Source of the DNA: Tricholomella constricta
Lineage: Eukaryota > Basidiomycota > Agaricomycetes > Agaricales > Lyophyllaceae
Assembly: GCA_013368375.1 (NCBI GenBank)
Contig: JAACJP010000035.1
Span: 248,001-312,000 of the forward strand
Direction: 5' to 3'
DNA: 64,000 bases
In this document: positions 44,932 to 54,894 of the stretch, one piece after another
How the letters are laid out: every line of letters begins with the position of its first letter
Numbering within the stretch: the stretch's first letter is position 1
Translations under genes and position numbers: made by a program
Notes under the pieces: generated by a model
Database searches by the model: none
The model's input: the letters and a program-made list of their open reading frames with translations, nothing else
What the model was told of the DNA's origin: nothing

Positions 44932-45434
44932 TGTGCCCAACTCCCAAATAGCGACGTCCTCGTCGCGATCCAAACATGAACCTAAGCTCAGAAACCAAAC
45001 ACACAACCCTAAATCACCCCAGCTGTACCTAGGCGCGATGGGAAACCATGAAACGTCTCCAAGCGTGATGCGATGCCGAATGCGCAGTGTATCTGTCCTA
45101 ATGCGGAAGTGTCGCCAATGTCTCCATATGCCCCACCTCCACATTGCGACGTCCTCGTCGCAGCCCTCAAGCCCATCACCTTTACTACCCTCCAGCACCG
45201 AGAAAACCAGGTAAAAACAGTTGCAGGTGTCGGAAACAGAAAAAGCACTTTAAAAAGCACCGCGAGGGTGCTGGTGCGTGGAGTGTTGATTGGATTTGGA
45301 AAGGAGAGTCGGTGTCAGAAGCCGCAGACGGGGGGTGTTGTTATTGGTGTCGGTGGTAGACTGCTTCATTAACCGGAAGCGGACGGTGATCCAGACAGAC
45401 AGTTGCGGGTACGAATGCCACTGTCGTCACCAAA

Positions 45435-45581
45435 TGGAGGCGTTAACCTCAGCAAGTCTCACGGTAGGGTGGGAAAGACTGGATATGGTAGGATAGATCT
45501 ATATACGGTACACCACAATGTATTTATAGTTCTGTAAGCTGCACGGACCATGCCTCGTGGAGGCCATGATGCACGCCTGCA
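45435..45581 (-). repeat. TRIM terminal repeat, right
   Basis: This is the partner of 44785-44931 at an exact 650-bp offset. I saw no mismatch. Confidence 0.85.
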
Positions 45582-45839
45582 GTAGTGATGCCATCCGCCA
45601 AAAATGCCCGTGCGTTTCCTTTTGTCCGTCGTCTGAATGCTCGTGCTCGACATGATCCTGTAGGGGCATTTTTGGAGAAGCCTTTGCAGTTTTTACTGCA
45701 GTATTACTTGACGAGCGAATGCTCCCTCTTTTTTGTTGGCTAAAGGCAGGAACTTGACTTTGACTGTCATAATACTCCAAGTCGTCGTACCTATCCATAT
45801 TTCCTTCCATCTTTCACCCCGGTGTCTGGTATGTGTATC

Positions 45840-45965
45840 TCATAATATTGCTGTCAATCGTTTGAGACAACTTGCAGATGGCAGATGCACTGATATTCAG
45901 GAACACAAGGCAGGAAGTTTCCCGTCATTTGTAGCAGTTCGCGTTCAGCAAAGGCTTTTAAAAGA
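45840..45965 (-). pseudogene. Fragment of FunK1 3' flank
   Basis: Matches the sequence after copy E (51080-51200): GATGCACTG, AGGCAAGGCAGGAA-like, and TTTGTAGCAGTTCGCGTT. There is no coding part. It abuts the truncated end of the LINE-1-family fragment. Confidence 0.55.
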
Positions 45966-45984
45966 ACGGTAAGCATGAACGAAC

Positions 45985-48371
45985 CATCGAGAAGCGGGGA
46001 CGAGTTGGATTAGATTAGAGAAGAAGAGAAAGAGAAAGAGAAAATGAAGAGGCCCAGGACAACGGAGATGAGAGGGACGACACTGCGGGCGAGGTCGGCA
46101 CCAACAAGGAAAAGAAGTTAAAAGAGATAAGGTGCGCTTGTGGACGAGCAAACGGGGCCAGAGACAGTGTATTATTTGAGATAAAAGGATAGGAAATGAG
46201 ACGACGAAGGGTGACTCGCGGACGAGTGCCAATAGGAGCAACACAGAAGGCGATAGTGAAAAAAGGCAGAAAGGAGGAAGAGAAGAAAGGAAGATTATGA
46301 CGAAAGAGACATATTATGGGGAAGACTAAGAGAGATAAGGCACATGGAAAAGAACAGGACGATGGAAATACACGGGGGTACGCAAGCCGCGATAAAAATA
46401 CAGGAAGACATGGAAAGGGGTACGAGAAGGAGGAGACAATCGGGAAACAGAGGGAAAGGAAAATAGATACAAGTACAAGTACAAAGGTAAGGTGTAAGTA
46501 ATCTTGAGGAGCGAGCCGGAGAGATATGTAGTAGAGAAGAAAATGGCCCCGATCGAATGCAATACATCACTTTCCGGAGGAAAAATGGGTGAAAATAAAG
46601 AAAAAGGCAAAGGTTGGATGGCGTACCTGAGATTGGTCGGAAGGCTGGTCATCAGCGACCGGGTGAAGAGGCTTGTCAATCTCCATATCCTCAATGACAT
46701 CGGATTCGGAGCCCTGTCGTGCTTTTTGGGTGGCACTGTCAAGTCTTTAACGTTTGGCCGGGTTGGGTTGATCAGGTGAATGTGGTCTCGGAGTAAACAG
46801 CTGGCGGTTCAATGGTCACAGCTCGCGAGGATGCGGCAAGATCATCACGAGATAAGGGAGAGGGTTAATCCGGGGGAAAGGCGGGCGCAGACGTGGCACC
46901 AGTCGGACGAGAAGGGAAGGACGGCGGTATAGGGGTGACTGGCATCAAGGTGGACTGCAACCGATTGATGTCGTCCCAAAGGGTGTTCACGATGTCCTGA
47001 CTCTCGAGAGTACGACCTTGGAGACTATTGATGAGCATACGAATATTAGATTGGTTCTCGGGGGACTTCTCGAGCAATAAGAGAAGTTGCGCCGTAGACA
47101 TGGAGGCCCGGATGTTGTTAAGGTCGCTCTGTGCTAACACGAGCTGAGATTGAGCGGCTTGAATGGTAAGGGCGTTAAGAAACGTAGTGGTGAAGCGATC
47201 CTGGGCATTAATGAGTGATTCCATGAATTGTCGTTGGTCGTCCATGACGCGTTCAACGAAACGTTGATTGGCGGCGAGAAGTTGAAGCATGAGCTTGTCC
47301 ATTTGCTGACGGGCGTCGAGCGAGTCATGGGCTTGGGCTTGATATGGACGTCGGAAAGCATTAGGAATACCAGCAGAGTTTAGCTTGTATAGGTAGTCCG
47401 GCTTGTTGGGTTTGAATACACTACCCTCCGGAAACGCCTCAAACGGATCGGTAAGGAACTGAGTGGTTACCTCCGGGTCGCGGAGGACAACGCAGTAGAT
47501 GGTCCCATTCAACTCCAAACGACTGCTACGCCAGGCATCGACGCCATACCTGCTCTTGACGTAACTATCGAGAATAAGCTGGGCTTGCGGGAAGGCACCG
47601 ACGTTTGAGACACCAACCTCCAAACCGTAGACCGGTTGGACGTAGGTGGGGGCGATGGGGACGAAAGTGCGGGCTTCAAGAACTGGGCTTTTGGCGAGGA
47701 GATTCTCGACCGCCTTGCGACTGACGAAGTTGAAGGTGAGACGTGGAGTGCCTTGCCAAATCCATGAAGACTGCACGTGGTAGTGCTCCTGTTTGAAAAA
47801 CCTTTCCAACTTCTCTTTAACCTTGGGGGCCTCCTCCTTGTTCCTAGCGAAAAACGAGAGTTGTCGGCTTTTGTCAGGGCCATTCAGAATACGCCACAGG
47901 GCAGTGATCCCTGGAACGTCGTCCAGTGTTTTGCGCACGAACTCAAGGATGTCGGGGCGAGGTGTAGAGCGATAGGGGTCCGTGAGGGAAACGGTAACGT
48001 AGTCAGAGGTTTCGTTAGACGTACGAGAGGCGCCGGGTGTGATATGGAGCTTTGGGAGGAGGTGTCCGTCATTTTCCAATTGAGCAAGTATAATTTTGAG
48101 ATGTTCATGGGCGGAGCGCGGGCCAGAACGGTCCAGGCCAGAGACAGTCAATTCCAGCCCAGTGAAAGGGTAGGAGGATGGATCGTAGGTGGAAAGGGGC
48201 GTATCAGTAGACGGTCCATCTGAGACAGGTGGGGGCTGTAACGGCCCCGTAGAGAAAGGCATTATTCGAAGCGTTTGACAAGATTTATTAAGATGTGCAA
48301 TAGGATTTGGGAGAAATATAGAGGAGTAAACGTATAATAGACGACAAAGTGGTGGTGGTGGTGGTGGTGGT
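45985..48371 (-). mobile_element. LINE-1-family 5' fragment (3'-truncated)
   Basis: On the minus strand this has a (CCA)n leader at 48350-48371, an ORF1 related to the first 500 residues of LINE-1, and the pyrimidine-rich linker. It ends before any endonuclease sequence at about 45985. The decayed ORF1 C-terminus (SDVIEDMEID wording, like ENMEVD in LINE-1) lies in another frame at 46625-46720. Loss of the 3' half is the reverse of normal LINE truncation. Confidence 0.75.
46865..48262 (-). CDS. LINE-1-family ORF1 protein
   Basis: From Met at 48262 there are 465 residues. The N-terminus FSTGPLQPPPVSDG and TGLELTVSGLDRSGP correspond to the start of the LINE-1 frame. Shared motifs continue, such as GPDKSRQL, VQPVYGLEV, QLILDSYVKSRYG and TDPFEAFPEG. 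A coiled-coil-like Gln/Arg-rich segment follows (about residues 330-430). It ends at a stop earlier than LINE-1, and the rest of the conserved C-terminus is out of frame, so this ORF1 is itself slightly truncated. The likely role is RNA binding in the element RNP, inferred from position. An in-frame ATG at 48400 lies in the leader and is unlikely. Confidence 0.7.
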   Translation of the reverse strand: MPFSTGPLQPPPVSDGPSTDTPLSTYDPSSYPFTGLELTVSGLDRSGPRSAHEHLKIILAQLENDGHLLPKLHITPGASRTSNETSDYVTVSLTDPYRSTPRPDILEFVRKTLDDVPGITALWRILNGPDKSRQLSFFARNKEEAPKVKEKLERFFKQEHYHVQSSWIWQGTPRLTFNFVSRKAVENLLAKSPVLEARTFVPIAPTYVQPVYGLEVGVSNVGAFPQAQLILDSYVKSRYGVDAWRSSRLELNGTIYCVVLRDPEVTTQFLTDPFEAFPEGSVFKPNKPDYLYKLNSAGIPNAFRRPYQAQAHDSLDARQQMDKLMLQLLAANQRFVERVMDDQRQFMESLINAQDRFTTTFLNALTIQAAQSQLVLAQSDLNNIRASMSTAQLLLLLEKSPENQSNIRMLINSLQGRTLESQDIVNTLWDDINRLQSTLMPVTPIPPSFPSRPTGATSAPAFPPD

Positions 48372-48982
48372 GGCAATGGCCAAAGTCCGTCCGAGATCAC
48401 ATTAGCAGTTCGGCCCGAGAAGGATTTCAGCTAGCCCATCCCGCCCGCAAGTCCGTACGGCTGCATACAACGACGACCACACCGACATGCCTCCTTCAGA
48501 CTGGCCACGACACCAATCACACAACACACGACCCCGACAAATCGCTGATCTAGAAGACAAAGTACTGTTATGTAATCCGATACTCCTATATTTGGAGTCG
48601 TCACGGCGACGTCGGCCGAACCCCAGTTCCTGATTTGCTCCATTGCTCCTAGCGCTCACCTATTGCAGCTTTGTGCCTGTTCGGCGACGTCCCACAGCGA
48701 CTGCCGATGAGCGGAGAAAAACAAATCCTCGACCATGGGATCACCTTGGAATCACCGCACATCATTCAAGCTTTTCTTTTATCAATCATGGAATACGATT
48801 CCTAGGGTACCTGTACTAATTTTTAGGGGAGGGGGCTATGTCACCTCCTGTGCGATCTCCGGATGCAGAAAGTCAGGGAAAAAAATATGATTTTTGGGTG
48901 TCGGGGGCTTCTCTGATTCTCCTATATATACTGGGTGGATGCGACGCTGAAAGTCTAAGGATCCCCCATCCATTTTTCGAAG
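48372..48982. other. Intergenic, no gene seen
   Basis: Neither strand shows protein-like frames or family matches. It includes the promoter side of the DUF6534 gene. Confidence 0.4.
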
Positions 48983-50633
48983 ATGGCGATACCAAGTGTA
49001 GAATTGACCTTGGGTCCTATGCTCCTTGGGTTCGTATTGGCGACGATGCTCTTCGGAGTGGAGTCGGTTCAGGTAAGTTTCTGTTCGCGCATCTGATAGA
49101 CGATTCGCTGATCAGGGCATGGACATCCAGGTGTACATGTATTTCCGTGACTTCGCAACCGACCCTAAACCCGTAAAATTATTTGTACGCACATACCGTC
49201 CAACTATATCTGTCCTGGCTTACGATTTTTTCTCAGGTCACACTGATATGGTCGGCATTTCTTTCTTTTATAAAAAAAAGACATCTTGACGCTCATCCTT
49301 GTGATATCAGGATGATAGAGTTGGCTCATCAGTTATCTAGTACCCACGCGGCCTTCTGGATGCTGATCATAAACTTTGGCAATGCCAGACTTTTCCACAT
49401 CGCAATGCCAGGAAGCTTCAAGTTATCCATCCTCTTGGCCTCAACTGTAGCTCTATTGGTCCAAGTATGTTTTCTGGAGGTCCAAAGGCGTTGGTTGATT
49501 TTGAAAACTTTCATAGAGTTTCTTCTGCTACCGTTTGTGGAAAACTACGAACAAGACCATCATTTGCATCATTTTGGAATTATTGGTCATCGCTCGCTTC
49601 ACTGCCACCGCCGTTGTTGGAGTCGGGGCCTTCATGATGAAGTCGCTTGTGACATATATCTACGAGTACAACATGCACTTTACTGCTATTTGGGTGGGAG
49701 GTACGTCGGCCCTTCTTCTTTTGCCATTCTCACTGCAAGTTACACAGGTGCTTGCATCGATATTTTGATGGCGATGTTTCTGTCCTACGATCTGCGCAAA
49801 CGTCGCTCAGGATTTGCGAGGTGAGTCAAACCAGAGAAACCCGGGAAAGCCGCTTGGTTCTGATCAACCACTATAGAACATCGAGATTGATCGATAGGAT
49901 CATCGTATGGTGTGTTGGTACGTCTCGGATTGCCAGCTGTTTACACACTCCAGAAATACTGACTCTGTCCTTCGTAGCCACGGGGTTACTCACAAGGTTC
50001 TTGACTGTTATCTACGATCATCTGGTCTTGGAACTCACACGGAAAATTACAGCCTTTACGCGATGACGATGGTTATTACCGTGCGTCATCTCCTGTCTCC
50101 CATGCTAACAGTTTACTAACATTCGCTCTAGTTCTTAGCGATGCCGAATAATCGTAAGTGTCGCCTTCTCGTAGTGTCTTTCCTCGTCTGATGTGACTCC
50201 ATTCTCAGTTATCTGGCAGTTCTTCTACCTTGCTGCGTCTCGCTGTAAGAAATCACGTTTAAACTCTCATAACCGGACGCTGGTTTTCTTACACGCTCTA
50301 TAGTCTTCGCCAACACTCTACTCGCGTCGTAAGTGTTGGTTCCAAAGTGGCTCAAAATCCCTCTCATAGGCGTTTTAGATTGAATGCGAGGAGGAGCATA
50401 CGCCACACCGACACACGAAGCAACAACGCTGTCAGCACAACCCAATTCCTCGCTGCATGCGAACCCGGCGTATGTCTTATTCTACGTTTTACCGTCGCTT
50501 CTCACACACCGTCCAACAGTTGAACCACACGGTCGACGTTCCGCTGACTGTGGTCGTGTCCGAGTCCATCACCAAAGATATGGAAAGCGGCCTGCACACT
50601 CATCATAGCCTGCACAAGTCGTCGCAGAACTAG
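48983..50633 (+). CDS. DUF6534-type seven-helix membrane protein (14 exons)
   Basis: Integral membrane protein of the large basidiomycete DUF6534 family; function unknown. Exons are 48983-49072, 49131-49184, 49237-49250, 49311-49464, 49517-49700, 49748-49820, 49877-49917, 49978-49996, 50053-50080, 50132-50153, 50209-50244, 50304-50328, 50379-50469 and 50520-50633. They total 314 codons in phase. The family pattern is visible: LTLGPMLLGFVLATMLFGV, VYMYFRDFATDPKPVKLF, the GGACIDILMAMFLSYDLRKRRSGF segment (helix then RSGF), VATGLLT, NTLLASLNAR and a polar C-terminal tail. Exons are very short; the third is 14 nt. Skipping the 49251-49310 intron would also keep an open frame, but the spliced form fits the family better. 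Confidence 0.85.
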
Positions 50634-51227
50634 GTCTCGGATATATACCCCTTTCGTATACCCCTCGAAAACGTTGTATAGTATAAAAGTGGAATATCTG
50701 TGTATTGCCTCTCCTACATTTGGGTGGTCAATGCAAGATGTGGTCGTACCTTCAACTACTTTGCGAGAAAAGAAAATAAAACCTTTGGGCCGGCAGACTC
50801 TCGTGAATCAAGGAGAAGTTGAGAAGTCGATTGGCCCACACTGGCCTGTTCCGTTATGCCAGTCCAAGTCTGTATTGCCTTTTGCTTTACTAATTTTGCG
50901 ACTTCAGGGCTATCGAACCGAAGTCTCATGAACATTTTGATTGATATTATGACGCCAGGAGGCCTGAAAAGGTCAGGCGCGGCTGACGGCAGGGAACTTG
51001 GAATGTCATACTTACTCGTTTGGCCTATTCATCTTTCTATCTTTCACAGTGTATAACAGTATCTTCGTCTCTGAGCATGTGTGTATCATGTTGGGTCAAA
51101 TGTCGTGGCAAAATGGAAGATGCACTGGTATGCAGTAGAAAGGCAAGGCAGGAAATATCCGATCGTTTGTAGCAGTTCGCGTTTGAATTTCTTGTGTTTA
51201 AAAGGTCGTAATCGTGGACGCCGGCGA
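50634..51227. other. Intergenic, FunK1 3' flank at right
   Basis: 50634-51070 shows no gene. From about 51070 the sequence matches the flank seen at 45840-45965 and 18970-19150. Confidence 0.4.
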
Positions 51228-54217
51228 TCATTCATCGGCATCCCGTTGTGCAAAGTCCAAGACCACGGAGGTCCTGGATCTTTTCGGAGATGGTGTTGCA
51301 GTCGAGACTTCCGAGGATTCTGATTCCTCTTATAGTTTCCTTTTGATGACGTGCCATTCAAGTTGCTCGGTGTTGGTGACATGTCAGTGTCCCATATCGG
51401 GCGGCCGTCGTCGTCGTTGTGGAGACTTGTTACGAAGCCGAGGTCGCTCAAATCCTCCTTGCGAAATTCTTCCACTTCCCTGGTCTCCTCAGGTGTGATG
51501 ATCGGTGCTTGGCCCTTCAATGCTTGAGAGGCATCCTTGAGGGCCGTTATGATCCAGTCATGCGCCACTTCAAATATAGGGTACCGATACGCTGTCAACA
51601 AAATGTGCCACCACTGTTTCATCACAGCTTTCAACGGCTCGAAGTAGAGGTAGAATCGTGGGACGACGTGGCTCTCGTACTCAGTAAACTGGAAGAGCAT
51701 GGATTTGTAATGTGCCAATTCGGTTTGATCCTCGGACGAGAAAAGGTAATAGTTGATGCGGCGTAAATCCTGCGTCGGCGTCGGGATGTTCCTCCATGAG
51801 GTCAGGCTGTAATTCTGTTCGACGCTTTCCCCCAGGTCCCTGGCGGGTGACGCAGATATATATCAAACACCAGAACAGTGCCTCAAGGTCGTGGATAATG
51901 TCGTGGACCACATCTTGTGGTGTATTCGCCTCCTATGCTTGGTAAAAGGTGTGGATTCCGGTTAGTACCTCTGAGCTAGCGAAGGGTAGCGTAGCCTGAT
52001 ATATTCGGAATCAGAAACAAGCCACGAAAGTTCGAAAATGACATGTCTTACACTACTTGAGCGTAATTGCGACTTGTGCGTGCCATAGTCAGGTTCATGG
52101 ATCTGGATATCATCGACGATAAGGCTCGGGCGTGTTACTCGAATCATTTTCCTCACCTTCTCTAAGAAGCCAAGATCTCCGGACATTATCTGCGAAAGTG
52201 TCAGTTCGTTCAATCAAGGAGGGTTTCACTTGGATATTACGAACCAAATCCTTCTCCGCTAGTTGAGGATTGAGCTTCAAAATTGCCTCATAATAATTAT
52301 ACCAGGCACCATCGACAAACTCCAATGCAAGCGCAGCGTCATCTGTACATGCTTTATTGGCTCTCAACTTCAAGTACAACTGGACAGCCTTGTACGCAAC
52401 GGGATTTGGTGCTGCCTTGCCCGGGTAAGAATGCTTGGCCTGACATCCGTCGTCTTTGTGGCGTGATCAAGATCAGTGAGGCAAACTCGAGAATCTCCTG
52501 ACTCGGTCGTGCAGATGAGAATATTGCCAATACTCATACCGCGCTGTATAGCCTTAGCTTGCATATGCAGGAACTGTAATGCTGAATGAATCCAAAGGTG
52601 TCACTGCTTTGGCTGTCGGCGACAACAGTTGGTACAAACCTTGAGCCGCATGCAGGACCACCAAAACGAGCTCGGACAGGTCACGAAATTGATGGAGCGG
52701 CCATCCGTAATCTTCCAGAAGAATTCGAGTCTGAACTCGCCAATTCGGCCTTTTGGCGCTGACGCTCTGGAAAATTAGTTTATCACTCTCCCTCAAAATA
52801 CAGAGGTATGGCTCAAAAGACCCTGCTTCTGCCTCTCGCTTGCCGTTGCGGTTCAACATTGAACTTTGAGGTGGCGGGAGACGCTTAAGGTCACAGCGAA
52901 CAAAGGATTTCGTGTTGATTTCGACGCCTCCGACGTGCACGTCTTCGGAGGAATAAACGCGCGCAATGTGATTCTATAGGGCCTCCTTCCTGCCGGGATA
53001 CATCTCTGCTTCGCGAGTGGCCCTTGCGGGTCGCCAGCATTGCTTCATGACATAGATCTAACAAGGGAAAGTAAGTTTCGATACTGAGGGGCAACGTGTC
53101 GGTTACCTACCTTATGCGGCCCGGGCGTCTTCAAATCTTCCACTTTCCAGGCAGCCCAGACAACAGAAGCGCGACCTTGCATCCATCCCGCTTTTGAAAG
53201 GCTTAGCACCCGCGATGTCATGAATAGCTCGCGCTTGTTCTGATCCTCGTTGGAAGGCATTTCAATCACCCAGTGCCGCGTATAAGTATCGCGAGAATAT
53301 GCTGTGAAGGCGACGTCCTTGTGAAACGAATAAACGTATATCGGTTATGGTGCACTCGGGTTCGAGCTTAGCCTCATGGCGGTGTCCCACCCGAGCCTCT
53401 CAGGGGGCAGAATCGAACACCCTAAAATCACCTGGATGAAACGTTTCGGCTCCTGGATGAGAGTCAATGACACGTTTTGACTGTAAATACCGCAACGTGA
53501 CGTTACCTTGTGTATATCAAATGTTGTGTGAGTCCCGAACACCCCAGAGCGGTCAGCATTGAACCCACACGGCAAGCTGCCTCCGAGCTAGAAGCAGCCC
53601 ACGGATGAAACGACGGTCCAGTTGTTCCCGTAGAGCCTTGCGCAGATAATCCACAAGCTGGTAAACGCGTTTCAAGAGGTCCTCATCTTCGAAAGGCTCG
53701 ATATCTACGATGACATTGACTCTCAGCCACCATGCAGCTACGGCTTGTAGCTGTCGAAGGAATTGAATATGATGTGTATAATCCCTTAAAAACACTCACT
53801 GGGATTCGCCGTTCAGGCCATTCATTCGACTGTCCCATTCGACCGCGTCGCCATCCATTCCAAGAATGTTCAAAATGTCGGGGCGAACAAGAGATGCGCT
53901 TTTGTCCATAGACTTCGGCGCAACGCTATTCGGTCTATCCACATGGATCGGTAAGGAATCTCATCGTACTTCGTAGACGGGTAAGCTTTACGGATGGCCT
54001 CGGCGACCCGCACAAAGGGCGTGTAATACTTTGCCTCGGCCTTCTCATCCGTGGGTAGCCAGCTCCATCGCTCGTTGATTTCGTCATAAACGCGATCCCT
54101 CACCAGTTTGCCATCATATACGTCGTTGATGTCACTGTGATGAACAGGAAACATGCTGTCGATGAGAGGCCCAGTGTGGGAGACATCGCAATAACCATCT
54201 ATATCAGCTTTGACCAT
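51228..54217 (-). pseudogene. FunK1-type protein kinase, copy E (disrupted)
   Basis: The whole gene is recognisable from MVKADIDGYCDVS (54217) to the C-terminal tail. Lesions: a one-base loss near 53930 in exon 1 (DRIALRR where copy A has DRHSVAP), an insertion near 53555 in exon 2, and a frame change after the conserved IDLD-like motif in exon 5 (about 52420). In the last exon one base is lost after GNYK. The catalytic loop reads QRGMSIGNILI: the catalytic aspartate is glycine (codon 52538-52540), and the metal motif is TDLD. Thus it is inactive both by frame and by active site. Confidence 0.82.
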
Positions 54218-54894
54218 ATTGTAGATAGACTCTCCTCGGGTCCTCCCGTGTGGTCTCGGGGTTGGTGGCAGGATTGACAGCTCGCGTTCGCTGGGCGCGT
54301 CAGTGCGATGAAATTGCCGATGACTTCTAGACAATAGGATCAAGTTGGTGAATAGAATAAAAAGTTTCCGCGATTTTCTCAACCTGATTTTCGTTGAACG
54401 TCTTTAAAATTCGAAGGCTTTCCTGATGATATCAAGCTTGAGTAAATGCCAAGTACGCGTTCGAACAGCAGCAGCAGCAATCATGTGATCGTTAGGAGCG
54501 CAACCTTCAGTGTTCAGCCTGCCTCGAAGGGAGTCCGTACCCATCTCATTCCATTATTGGACAATTTGAGAGATGCAGCCAAGAGAGTCTGTCAGCCTGG
54601 CGTGGTAAGTGCCGGAGCGCATGAAGTGGTTAACAATGTCATTAATTTGGTACATGTTCCCAGTATCTACTTATCATTGATAATTAGCAGGGAAATGATC
54701 CGATGCGAAAATAGGCGGACTTGACGTATGAAAAGATTATCAGGATCGAGTTCTGCGATTTATATGCAACGGCGGGTCTCATGATTTGATGGAAAGTAAG
54801 AGATCAGATATCCCCTAGCTCACATAGAACGGACTCACAGCGTCATAAGAAATAGTTTCCTCAGCGCGACGCGTAAACTAACTCCTGGTTTATA

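Larger units (their letters stand above)
44785..45581 (-). mobile_element. TRIM-like element: 147-bp direct terminal repeats, 4-bp target duplication
   Basis: Identical direct repeats 44785-44931 and 45435-45581 begin TG and end CA, as LTRs do. They enclose 503 bp. GTAG flanks both sides (44781-44784 and 45582-45585). The sister gene copy (minus strand near 20375) has the junction without insert, which proves the boundaries. On the minus strand the sequence after the first repeat is TTTGGTGACGACAGTGG, a possible tRNA primer site starting TGG, so I favour that orientation. No gag or pol is present, so it is non-autonomous. Perfect repeat identity implies a recent insertion. Confidence 0.8.
44101..45760 (+). 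pseudogene. PD-(D/E)XK nuclease-like protein, copy 2, interrupted by a TRIM
   Basis: It starts MFAEQRNRTVLG at 44101, matching copy 1 from about 60 bp upstream of the start codon on (GTTTCGACAATG). Matching pieces follow: NAIQALEQ, QVRAIDAMYAKI, FLKG, VVRDRL, EAASRLWINAFLYRAAAMIPSG, then GACAGCCGTAG. There the TRIM-like element interrupts (44785-45581). The match resumes at 45582 with GTAGTGATGCC, CCCGTGCGTTTCC and the region equivalent to LPLHYLENEYSAFFV. Stops and shifts are present outside the insertion too. Confidence 0.65.

Noticed and set aside
44785..45581. Simple segmental duplication of 147 bp as explanation of the repeat pair
   Set aside because: TG..CA ends, the GTAG target duplication and the empty sister site fit insertion of one element far better.
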